Shown piece by piece: positions 1 through 5,311 of a stretch of 5,311 bases of DNA. The first letter of the stretch is position 1. Each line of letters starts with the position of its first letter. Both the position numbers and the translations under genes were made by a program. Location: contig WRCU01000138.1 of NCBI GenBank assembly GCA_009783805.1, positions 1 through 5,311 of the forward strand, given 5' to 3'. Source of the stretch: Oscillospiraceae bacterium (GTDB taxonomy: Bacteria > Bacillota > Clostridia > WRCU01). Under the pieces are notes generated by a model. It ran no database searches, was not told the DNA's origin, and saw only the letters and a program-made list of their open reading frames with translations.

Positions 1-40
1 CGATGCGCTGATAATGATGTAGATGCGGATCCGCGCGCCG
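1..40. other. Flank downstream of the URO-D-family gene, no supported gene
   Basis: This short stretch follows the stop codon of the minus-strand URO-D-family gene. It contains a 10-bp perfect palindrome at 25-34 (GCGGATCCGC), with no loop and no T-run, so it does not look like an intrinsic terminator. On the minus strand a GTG overlaps the TGA stop (44-42) and opens a frame that stays open to the window edge. That gives only 14 codons, which is too little to call a downstream gene. Transcription may continue past the edge. Confidence 0.4.
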
Positions 41-1204
41 TCACCGGCTTAGGCCCAGAGTTCCGCAGGCCGCGACCCATGCCCTGACCGCGGCGTCCAG
101 GCCCGCCGCGTCCCTGGGGGCGCATTGAAGCAGCAAGTGGGCTGAGCCACCGGCGAGCGACGCGCCGAGGCTGCGCGTGAAGTGGCTTTCTTCTGATTCG
201 CCGCCTAACATGGGGACCCCGCCATAGTAGACCTTGCCGCGCTCAGCCAGGCGGCGGAGGACGCTCTCCATGTCGTGCATTTCCGGGTTGCCGAAGTTCA
301 GGCCGCATACGTGAGGGCTGGCCAGCGCGGCCTCGAATAAACATTCGTTCCTCCCGCAATAGTGCACGTATCCGCCGCCGAAACGCTCCAGGACCATGTC
401 CGTGTAGGGGATGGCGAACTCCGCCATCATCGCGCCGGATATGAGGGTCGTGGTGTCCTCGCTTATTTTTAAGCCTCCCCTGCCCCTCGGCAGGACGACG
501 TCGGAATAGTGCGCGACCTCAAATTCCGATCCGGGGATGCGCCGCAGGCATTCTTCCATGCCCATAATGGCGGCTTGGGTCGCCAGGCCGAGGAGGTGGT
601 GGGCGAACGCGGGGTCGTCGTGCAGCTCATAGAAGAGCCCGTCGCCGTAGACCAGATGCGCGATGTTGAACGGAGATTGGAAGTCCAGCGGATATACGCG
701 GCATCCGGTTCCCTCGACCGCCTCGGCCATGTATTCCATGTATCCCAGGCCCTCCGCGAACTCGCCGCCTACGCGGAGGTCCTCCGGGCCCATCCCCATT
801 ATCCTGCCTTTATTCAGATGCTCCCTCATCCAGGGCATCTTGTCCTCGAACCGCGATTGCCTGAGCCCGAACAGTGAAGCGAACACGCCGCAGCCCATGT
901 TGGCGCGGACCGACGGCACCGCCTGCATGCCCCCATGCAGGGCCGCGAGCGCGCTGTGCAGCTCGCTCATGAGCATCGCCCCCGGCGAGCCGAACCGGCC
1001 GAGGTGCCCGTACCTCGGGTAGGGGTCGTCATGGCTGCGGGAGGTCAGGAGCAACGGATGCGGCCCTTCGGGGCGGCCGCCCTCCCAAACCGCGCATTGC
1101 GCGGCTGCGGCCAAGTCGATGCGGCCCTTGGCGTCCCTTACCCGTTCCAGCGCCTCCTTGATGAGGCCCGCGTCGACGCCGTCGCCGCCCTTCCCCCCCG
1201 CCAT
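41..1204 (-). CDS. Uroporphyrinogen decarboxylase-superfamily protein, MtaA/CmuA methyltransferase-like
   Basis: The 387-aa protein has the general pattern of the URO-D superfamily, a cytoplasmic TIM-barrel fold shared by HemE and by corrinoid-dependent methyltransferases. Family-like segments are the stretch around residues 170-205 (PLDFQSPFN, then a Tyr-Glu-Leu-His-Asp-Asp-Pro segment), the ISEDTTTLIS segment (247-256) and FAIPY (263-267). Seen directly: His281-Tyr-Cys283-Gly, and Cys361 in LLLQCAPRD. This His-X-Cys-Xn-Cys arrangement is the zinc site that activates the thiol acceptor in MtaA, MtbA and CmuA. The N-terminal HemE arginine motif (RQAGRY type) is not visible. Inference: methyl transfer, or an unknown reaction on a small molecule, is more likely than haem synthesis. 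No corrinoid protein is encoded in the window. The start is supported by GGGAGGGG seven bases upstream. It lies 45 bp after the HD-domain gene on the same strand, so the two are probably co-transcribed. The family is confident; the substrate is unknown. Confidence 0.85.
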   Translation of the reverse strand: MAGGKGGDGVDAGLIKEALERVRDAKGRIDLAAAAQCAVWEGGRPEGPHPLLLTSRSHDDPYPRYGHLGRFGSPGAMLMSELHSALAALHGGMQAVPSVRANMGCGVFASLFGLRQSRFEDKMPWMREHLNKGRIMGMGPEDLRVGGEFAEGLGYMEYMAEAVEGTGCRVYPLDFQSPFNIAHLVYGDGLFYELHDDPAFAHHLLGLATQAAIMGMEECLRRIPGSEFEVAHYSDVVLPRGRGGLKISEDTTTLISGAMMAEFAIPYTDMVLERFGGGYVHYCGRNECLFEAALASPHVCGLNFGNPEMHDMESVLRRLAERGKVYYGGVPMLGGESEESHFTRSLGASLAGGSAHLLLQCAPRDAAGLDAAVRAWVAACGTLGLSR

Positions 1205-1249
1205 GGCATTACCCCTCCCTTTAATTTTTATCCCCGCCCCGACCCGCCG
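1205..1249 (-). promoter_or_regulatory. Spacer with ribosome-binding site of the URO-D-family gene
   Basis: On the minus strand GGGAGGGG (plus positions 1212-1219) lies seven bases before the ATG at 1204-1202. This is good Shine-Dalgarno spacing and decides the start. Just upstream, at 1220-1231, is an AT-only tract (ATAAAAATTAAA on the minus strand), conspicuous in this GC-rich DNA. It may keep the initiation region unstructured, or be part of a weak internal promoter. It is too close to the start for a typical promoter with a long leader. Confidence 0.6.
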
Positions 1250-1915
1250 TCAGCCGCCGGCCCCGGACCCCGCCCCGGAATCGGCTCCGGGGCCTCCCGC
1301 TCCCCGAAACCCACCGTCCGCGGGGGTGATCCAGCCCTTTTCCAAGCCCTCGCGGACCACATCGACCACGAACCCCCATACGCCAGGGAGGGCCACCCTA
1401 ACCGGATCCATGCGGGCATATACCTGGCGGTCTGTCACCCCGTGCCTGGCCCAAGTGTGGCCCTCGGTCACGGAATTATTGAGGAACGGCTGCAGCCTGT
1501 CGATCGCCGAGGCGTATACCGCGTCCGGGGTCCCCATCCGGTCGAACTCCTCCCATATGCCCCTGAACTCCGCCGCCTGCCCGTCCGGGAGTAGGGAGAA
1601 CAGCCTGTCGGCCGCTTCGGCCTCCCTGGCCTCCTTGCCCACCGCACCCTTCGCGTCGTACGCGAACGTGTCGCCGGCATAGACTTCCACCAGGTCATGG
1701 ACCAGGGCCATTCTCAGCACGCGGCCTATGTCCACGCCCTCTAGGGCGCAATAGCCGAACAAGGTCAACGCCATGACCGCGAAGTGCCATGAGTGCTCGG
1801 CGTCCGTCTCCTCGCGGGAGCGGTCCGCCAGCAGCGTCTGCCGCCTTATGCCCTTCATCTTGTCTATCTCCACCAAGAAGCCCAGCCTCGCCCCCAGCTC
1901 GGCGTCCATCCGCAT
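1250..1915 (-). CDS. HD-domain hydrolase, YfbR/HDDC2-like (predicted 5'-deoxynucleotidase-type phosphohydrolase)
   Basis: The 221-aa protein belongs to the HD superfamily of metal-dependent phosphohydrolases, COG1896/HD_3 type; E. coli YfbR, a 5'-deoxynucleotidase, is the characterised relative. Visible catalytic pattern: Arg24/Arg25 in IRRQTLLADRSRE, the metal ligand His41 in DAEHSWH, the HD pair His73-Asp74 in LVHDLVEVYAGDTF with Glu77 and Asp82, and a distal metal ligand Asp139 in AIDRLQPFLNN. The following TEGHTWARHGVT segment is also typical of this subfamily. All expected active-site residues are present, so it should be an active cytoplasmic enzyme; the exact nucleotide substrate is not shown. 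Residues from about 197 on form a Gly/Ala-rich tail beyond the usual domain end. Of the two possible starts, Met1 sits only one base after a run of eight Gs, whereas Met3 (1909-1907) has about seven bases of spacing and may be the true start. It is the first gene of the minus-strand pair, and its role beside sugar genes is unclear. Confidence 0.88.
   Translation of the reverse strand: MRMDAELGARLGFLVEIDKMKGIRRQTLLADRSREETDAEHSWHFAVMALTLFGYCALEGVDIGRVLRMALVHDLVEVYAGDTFAYDAKGAVGKEAREAEAADRLFSLLPDGQAAEFRGIWEEFDRMGTPDAVYASAIDRLQPFLNNSVTEGHTWARHGVTDRQVYARMDPVRVALPGVWGFVVDVVREGLEKGWITPADGGFRGAGGPGADSGAGSGAGG
1272..1293. repeat. GC-rich inverted repeat at the 3' end of the HD-domain gene
   Basis: GCCCCGGA (1272-1279) and TCCGGGGC (1286-1293) form a perfect 8-bp stem around a 6-nt loop. 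It lies inside the codons for the Gly/Ala-rich tail of the HD-domain protein, just before its stop. No T-run follows on the minus strand, so it is not a standard intrinsic terminator. It could stabilise or partly attenuate the transcript between the HD and URO-D genes, or simply reflect GC-rich low-complexity coding sequence. Confidence 0.45.
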
Positions 1916-1939
1916 GCCCCCCCCACGACGTAGTCCGAT

Positions 1940-1959
1940 GCCGGCATTGTGGTGCCGGC
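1940..1959. promoter_or_regulatory. Perfect inverted repeat, possible operator
   Basis: GCCGGCA (1940-1946) and TGCCGGC (1953-1959) are exact inverted copies around the centre TTGTGG. The second arm overlaps a 10-bp palindrome, GCCGGCCGGC (1954-1963), so the GCCGGC core occurs three times in 24 bp. The 20-bp dyad lies between two divergent start codons, and its centre coincides with the proposed -35 hexamer of the GH2 promoter. This would suit a dimeric repressor that controls the operon. There is no T-run, so it is unlikely to be a terminator. No regulator gene is present in the window. Confidence 0.45.
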
Positions 1960-2034
1960 CGGCAGACTATATGGTACATTCTAACGCAATGGGCCGGAAG
2001 CTAACGGGTAACGCCCGGAACGCCCACCGGAGAC

Positions 2035-2042
2035 GAAGGGGG
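2035..2042 (+). promoter_or_regulatory. Ribosome-binding site of the GH2 gene
   Basis: GAAGGGGG lies eight bases before the ATG at 2051. It is an acceptable, G-rich Shine-Dalgarno site and supports this start, which includes an N-terminal extension ahead of the GH2 sugar-binding domain. Confidence 0.6.
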
Positions 2043-2050
2043 CCTAAGAC

Positions 2051-4507
2051 ATGCGGGACATATCGGAGCTGGATTACGGGAAGAAATGGGAGTACCTGAA
2101 ACGGTACTATGACGAGGCCTCGGCCTTTTACGGCTCGGAAGGCGTCATCGCCACGGACGCGGAGGTGGGCGAGGCGGTCAGGGCCTTCAAGGAGAGGCCC
2201 ATGCCCAAGGTCCGCCGCGAATACCCCCTCACGGCCTGGAGGTTCATGAGGGACCGGGCGGACGCCGGCATCGGCGCGGGCTACTATGCCCACGACCTCG
2301 ATGACTCCCAATGGGAGGGCGTGACGCTGCCCCACGCTATCAACGACGTCCCTGATGAGCCGGCCGTGTACGGCAAGGCGCATTCCGTGAACGAGAAGGG
2401 CGAGCGCTCCAGCGGCGACATTCTCCGGGGCGACGTATGGTCATGGTATAGGGCCGCGGCGCCCGGGGCGGAGGTGCGCGACGGCGAGGCCGCCTACCTG
2501 AGCGTCGGCAGCGCGAACGTCGTCAGCGACGTATGGGTGAACGACTACCCCGTGATGATGGGCCATTGGGGCCTGTTCCCATATGAGATGGAGGTGACCG
2601 GGGAGCTGAGGTCCCTGCCCGGCCAAGGGGCGATAGCCGTCAGGGTCACCGGCGTCGCGAGCAACGTGGCGCACATGTTCCACAACGGCTTCCAGTACGC
2701 CTACTATGGGAAGCGCTTCACCGGCGAGTTCGCGGACAGGTACATGGAGTACGAGTGGGACGACAACGTCTGGACCGGGCTGGCCGACGAGGTGCGGCTG
2801 CGGGTTGTGGACAAGGTGAACGTATACGACGCGTTCGTGCATACGGAGTCGCTGGGCGGGGGCTCGGCCAAGGTAAGGTTCGGCCTGACGCTGCGCAACC
2901 AGAGGCACGAGGACTTCGCGGGCAGGGTCAGGGTGGAGGTCTCCAAGTGGCTCCCGACCGAGGGGGCGGTCTGCGCGTCCGCCGAGGCGGCCGTCACGCT
3001 GCCTCAGATGGAGGACACGCAGGCCACGGTCACCTTGGACGTAGACTCCCCCGAAACTTGGTCACCCGAGACGCCGAGCCTGTACATGGCCCGCATAATA
3101 ATCGTAGACGGCGACGGACGGGAGATCGACGACATGGTCGAGACCTTCGGCATCCGCACGTTCGGGATGAGGGGGCAGCACTTCTACTTGAACGGCGAGA
3201 AGACGGTCCTCAAGGGCACCCACGACCTCGGGTACTACCATGGTGAGCCGCTCATCTGCCCCGGCGACGCCATCATAGCCAGGGACATACTGACGCACAA
3301 GCGCATGGGTGCGAACTGCACGCGGTGGCCCAGCGACAACAGGTGCCACCACACGAGGATAGCCAGGTACTGCGACCAAATGGGCCTGATGCTCACCTGG
3401 GCGGGTTACTTCGAGGTCTGGACCTGTCATCCCGAGTTTGAGGCGATGATGCTGAGGGACGTCGGCCCGATGATAAGGAGCCTGCGCAACCGCCCCAGCA
3501 TAGCCACTTGGGAGATGGCCGACGAGGCCCTTTGGGGCAGGGAGAGGCCGGGGGTTTCCGAGTTCCGCAGGAGGAGGTTCTACGACCTGATGTACCGCCT
3601 GACCTCCGAGGCTGACCCCACCAGGCCCATCGTGCCGCAGGGCATGTGGACGAACGACGCGCTGGACTACCTGAAGGGGAGGCTGGCCAAGTTCCCGCCC
3701 GACGGCGTGGACGGCGACCCCGAGGAAGGGCCGGTGTACTTCCGGAGCCAGGCGGTCTACGACATACACACGGGCGGCAACAAGGTCCCATGGCCCAAGC
3801 TGCCGGACGAGTACGCCGAGATCCTCGCGGGGGCCGGCAAGCCCGTCATCTTCACCGAGTTCACGTCCGAGTCCTTCCCGAGTGAGGCGCGCCTCAGTGA
3901 GGTCTACGGCGACGGGCCCCTCCGCTGGGGCAGGACGCCGTGGTTCGGGGCCGTCCCCAAATATTCGGCGAAGCACAACTACGGGAGGGAGATCGGGCCG
4001 GCCGACTGGAAGGTCACGCAGGCCCATCAGGCCATAAAGTTCGGCTCCATATTCAATTCGCTGCGCAAGTACCCGGACGTCTTCGGCGCATACTCGTTCT
4101 GCACGCTCTTCGACTTCCGTGCGATCTTCTACGGCGTCGTGGACGCGGGGGGGCATGCGAAGCTCGCGTATTGGGTGATGGCGAACCACTACGCGCCCAC
4201 GCTCATATCGGCGCTGCACGGGTACGTGGCGGCCGACCGGTCGGAGGGGCTCAGGGTCGACCTGAGCAACCACGGGGGGCCCATTAAGGGGGCGAAGCTG
4301 ACGGTCACGGTAAGGGGCGAAAGCGGCGCGGTGGCCATAGAGAGGACGTTCGCGGGCATAGAGTCGGCCGGGGACGTATCCTTCGGACGCATCGCGGAAC
4401 TGGACGTCTCATCCCTGCCCGAGGGCCTGTACTCATTCGGGTACGCGCTGACGGGCGCCGGGGGTGAGGCGCTGGGCAGGTCGTTCGAGATGGCCTACCT
4501 GGATTGA
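2051..4507 (+). CDS. Glycoside hydrolase family 2 protein (beta-galactosidase/glucuronidase/mannosidase-like)
   Basis: The 818-aa enzyme should cleave beta-linked sugars by the retaining mechanism of clan GH-A. Approximate domains: a charged helical extension (1-55); the N-terminal jelly roll (58-255), including LTAWRFMRD and the WEGVTLPHAIND motif at 88-99; an Ig-like domain (256-370); the TIM barrel (372-715); and a C-terminal Ig-like domain (730-818). Barrel landmarks are FYLNGEKTVLKGTHD (378-392), NCTRWPSDNR (422-431, the counterpart of the family N-x-x-R...P-N-D motif, without its usual His-Tyr) and NRPSIATWEMADEAL (480-494). The acid/base should be Glu492 and the nucleophile Glu603 in VIFTEFTSE. 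Oddly, Asp491 replaces the Asn that normally precedes the acid/base and contacts the substrate 2-hydroxyl. GVVDAGGHAKLAYW (695-708) resembles the family's barrel end. No signal peptide is seen, so it is probably cytoplasmic. It leads the plus-strand operon, 66 bp before a BNR-repeat gene. The family is firm; the substrate is unassigned. Confidence 0.92.
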   Translation: MRDISELDYGKKWEYLKRYYDEASAFYGSEGVIATDAEVGEAVRAFKERPMPKVRREYPLTAWRFMRDRADAGIGAGYYAHDLDDSQWEGVTLPHAINDVPDEPAVYGKAHSVNEKGERSSGDILRGDVWSWYRAAAPGAEVRDGEAAYLSVGSANVVSDVWVNDYPVMMGHWGLFPYEMEVTGELRSLPGQGAIAVRVTGVASNVAHMFHNGFQYAYYGKRFTGEFADRYMEYEWDDNVWTGLADEVRLRVVDKVNVYDAFVHTESLGGGSAKVRFGLTLRNQRHEDFAGRVRVEVSKWLPTEGAVCASAEAAVTLPQMEDTQATVTLDVDSPETWSPETPSLYMARIIIVDGDGREIDDMVETFGIRTFGMRGQHFYLNGEKTVLKGTHDLGYYHGEPLICPGDAIIARDILTHKRMGANCTRWPSDNRCHHTRIARYCDQMGLMLTWAGYFEVWTCHPEFEAMMLRDVGPMIRSLRNRPSIATWEMADEALWGRERPGVSEFRRRRFYDLMYRLTSEADPTRPIVPQGMWTNDALDYLKGRLAKFPPDGVDGDPEEGPVYFRSQAVYDIHTGGNKVPWPKLPDEYAEILAGAGKPVIFTEFTSESFPSEARLSEVYGDGPLRWGRTPWFGAVPKYSAKHNYGREIGPADWKVTQAHQAIKFGSIFNSLRKYPDVFGAYSFCTLFDFRAIFYGVVDAGGHAKLAYWVMANHYAPTLISALHGYVAADRSEGLRVDLSNHGGPIKGAKLTVTVRGESGAVAIERTFAGIESAGDVSFGRIAELDVSSLPEGLYSFGYALTGAGGEALGRSFEMAYLD

Positions 4508-4573
4508 CATGACGGGTAACTAGGCGTGCGATAGATCGGAAAAAGCTAGATGGATGATCAAGGAGGTGGGGTC
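4508..4573 (+). promoter_or_regulatory. Intra-operon spacer with strong ribosome-binding site for the BNR-repeat gene
   Basis: AAGGAGGTG (4560-4568) is a near-perfect Shine-Dalgarno site, with GGAGG ending seven bases before the ATG at 4574. An in-frame ATG at 4550 would add eight residues (MDDQGGGV) but has no such site upstream and would place the Shine-Dalgarno site inside the coding sequence, so 4574 is preferred. No hairpin followed by a T-run is seen, which favours readthrough from the GH2 gene. The 9-mer ACGGGTAAC at 4512-4520 also occurs at 2004-2012 before the GH2 gene. Confidence 0.65.
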
Positions 4574-5311
4574 ATGGCCTACCACGGGCATACGCGGAGC
4601 GTGGCGGACAGGCACTACGACATATGGAGGAGCCCCGGCCGGTTCACGAAGAACCCGGACATGGTGAGGCTGGGGGGCGGCAGGCTGCTCCTCGTGTACA
4701 GCGACAACGACAGGCACTGGTCCGAGGAGACGCAAATCCTGACGATACTCGCGAGCGACGACGAGGGGCGGTCATGGCGGAAGCTGTCGGAGGTGGGGAG
4801 GGCCGACCTCGCCAAGGGCGACGAGAGGCTGGTCACCCCCAGGCTGAGCGCGCTCTCGGACGGGCGCCTGGCCGTGCTGGTGGACCATGACGACTACGGC
4901 CACTTCCATGAGGACCAACCATGCGGGAACGTCATATATTGGTCGCGCGACGGCGGGGTCACATGGTCGGATCCCGTGGATTGCGGCATACCGGGCTTCG
5001 AGCCGGACCGGATCGTGGAGCTGCCCGACGGGCGCCTGGCGGTGGTGGTCCAGGTCATGCGCGCCCAGAGCCAGGAGCTGCAGCTGATCCTCGTCACGTC
5101 CGAAGACGGGGGCGCCACGTGGGGGAAGGTGTCCACGGTCATGCACGACGGGTACCACATCCATTGCGAGGGCGCGCTGGTCGTGCTAGACGGCGGCGGG
5201 GAGCTTGCCGTCGTATCCAGGGAGAACCACAGCGGCGGCTGGCCGAGCCACGTGAGCTTTTCCAGGGACGGCGGCTTCTCATGGACGGCGCCGCAGATGC
5301 TGCCGTTCCAC
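4574..5311 (+). CDS. BNR/Asp-box repeat protein, sialidase-like beta-propeller (partial, 3' end outside window)
   Basis: The frame is open for 246 codons to the window edge. Four Asp-boxes (S-x-D-x-G-x-[ST]-W) are visible: SDDEGRSW (61-68), SRDGGVTW (124-131), SEDGGATW (176-183) and SRDGGFSW (230-237), about 52-63 residues apart, as expected for successive blades of a six-bladed sialidase-like propeller. Between them recur DGRLAV-type strands: SDGRLAVLV, and FEPDRIVELPDGRLAVVV with Glu143, then CEGALVVLDGGGELAVVSREN with Glu199 and Arg216. The N-terminal sialidase FRIP motif, whose Arg binds the carboxylate, is absent; the corresponding region reads TKNPDMVRL. It may therefore be a non-sialidase glycosidase or lyase-like member of the superfamily. 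No signal peptide is present, so it is probably cytoplasmic. It lies 66 bp after the GH2 gene and likely acts on the same oligosaccharide. About a third or more of the gene is probably missing. Confidence 0.85.
   Translation, partial: MAYHGHTRSVADRHYDIWRSPGRFTKNPDMVRLGGGRLLLVYSDNDRHWSEETQILTILASDDEGRSWRKLSEVGRADLAKGDERLVTPRLSALSDGRLAVLVDHDDYGHFHEDQPCGNVIYWSRDGGVTWSDPVDCGIPGFEPDRIVELPDGRLAVVVQVMRAQSQELQLILVTSEDGGATWGKVSTVMHDGYHIHCEGALVVLDGGGELAVVSRENHSGGWPSHVSFSRDGGFSWTAPQMLPFH
4859..5040 (+). repeat. 14-bp direct repeat reflecting propeller blades
   Basis: GACGGGCGCCTGGC occurs at 4859-4872 and again at 5027-5040, exactly 168 bp (56 codons) apart and in the same frame. Both copies encode the DGRLA strand of consecutive beta-propeller blades. 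The identity at DNA level fits internal duplication of the blade unit plus biased codon choice. It is not a mobile or regulatory repeat. Confidence 0.6.

Larger units (their letters stand above)
1916..2050. promoter_or_regulatory. Divergent control region between the HD-domain and GH2 genes
   Basis: This 135-bp gap separates two genes pointing away from each other, so promoters for both operons should lie here. A plus-strand candidate is TTGTGG (1947-1952) and TATGGT (1970-1975) with a 17-bp spacer, a weak sigma70-like match; ACTATATGG could instead act as an archaeal-type TATA element. On the minus strand TAGAAT (plus 1978-1983) matches five of six bases of a -10 box, but no convincing -35 was found. 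A hexamer CTAACG occurs at 1981-1986 and 2001-2006, 20 bp apart. A run of eight Cs (1917-1924) reads as Gs directly before the HD-domain gene and is its only purine-rich ribosome-binding candidate. Promoter assignments are tentative. Confidence 0.45.

Noticed and set aside
25..34. Terminator downstream of the URO-D gene
   Set aside because: The 10-bp palindrome has no loop and no following T-run.
1272..1293. Intrinsic terminator between the HD-domain and URO-D genes
   Set aside because: A good stem is present but no T-run follows on the transcribed strand, and it lies within coding sequence before the stop.
935..1682. Overlapping plus-strand open frames (935-1594 and 1119-1682) opposite the URO-D and HD genes
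   Set aside because: Translations are Pro/Arg/Ala/Ser-rich low-complexity sequence, they run across two well-supported minus-strand genes, and they show no family motifs.
1967..2383. Minus-strand 138-codon frame overlapping the divergent control region and the GH2 start
   Set aside because: It is antisense to the GH2 N-terminal domain, has no recognisable domain, and would cover the promoter region.
3062..4273. Long 403-codon open frame antisense to the GH2 gene
   Set aside because: It lies fully inside a clear GH2 coding region, its translation is rich in Arg, Pro, Val and His with no recognisable domain, and such antisense frames are common in GC-rich DNA.
4772..5164. Minus-strand frames opposite the BNR-repeat gene
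   Set aside because: The plus-strand frame shows four Asp-boxes and a strong ribosome-binding site, so the antisense frames are by-products of its codon bias.
1..5311. CRISPR array, tRNA/rRNA genes, insertion sequences or phage genes
   Set aside because: No regularly spaced repeats, no tRNA-like or rRNA-like sequence, no transposase and no flanking terminal inverted repeats were seen on either strand.

Overview
The window is GC-rich DNA from a carbohydrate-catabolism type neighbourhood. It holds two divergently transcribed gene pairs separated by a 135-bp control region. The source organism cannot be named. High GC, frequent AGG (Arg) and ATA (Ile) codons, TGA at all three visible stops, and strong Shine-Dalgarno sites suggest an uncultured or thermophile-like prokaryote. 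The HD-domain protein resembles the bacterial YfbR/HDDC2-like form, so a bacterium is somewhat favoured, but an archaeon is not excluded.

Minus-strand pair (41-1915): a predicted HD-domain nucleotide phosphohydrolase (1250-1915) is followed after 45 bp by a uroporphyrinogen-decarboxylase-superfamily protein (41-1204). The latter carries a His-X-Cys-Xn-Cys pattern like the zinc site of the corrinoid methyltransferases MtaA/MtbA/CmuA, so it is probably not a haem-synthesis HemE. The 40 bases beyond it contain no supported gene.

Control region (1916-2050): it contains a perfect 7-bp inverted repeat with a 6-nt centre, AT-rich promoter-like hexamers on both strands, and a ribosome-binding site for the plus-strand gene.

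Plus-strand pair (2051-5311): a complete intracellular glycoside hydrolase family 2 enzyme (818 aa) is followed after 66 bp by the first 246 codons of a BNR/Asp-box beta-propeller protein of the sialidase-like type, cut by the window end. No terminator is seen between them and the second gene has an excellent Shine-Dalgarno site, so they are probably one operon. Neither has a signal peptide, which implies action on imported oligosaccharides in the cytoplasm.

Together the genes look like part of a glycan-utilisation locus with an associated methyl-transfer-type enzyme. No clearly new system is visible. The most notable points are the zinc-site motif in the URO-D protein, an Asp-Glu replacing the usual Asn-Glu at the acid/base position of the GH2 enzyme, the missing sialidase Arg motif in the propeller protein, and the palindrome between the divergent genes.
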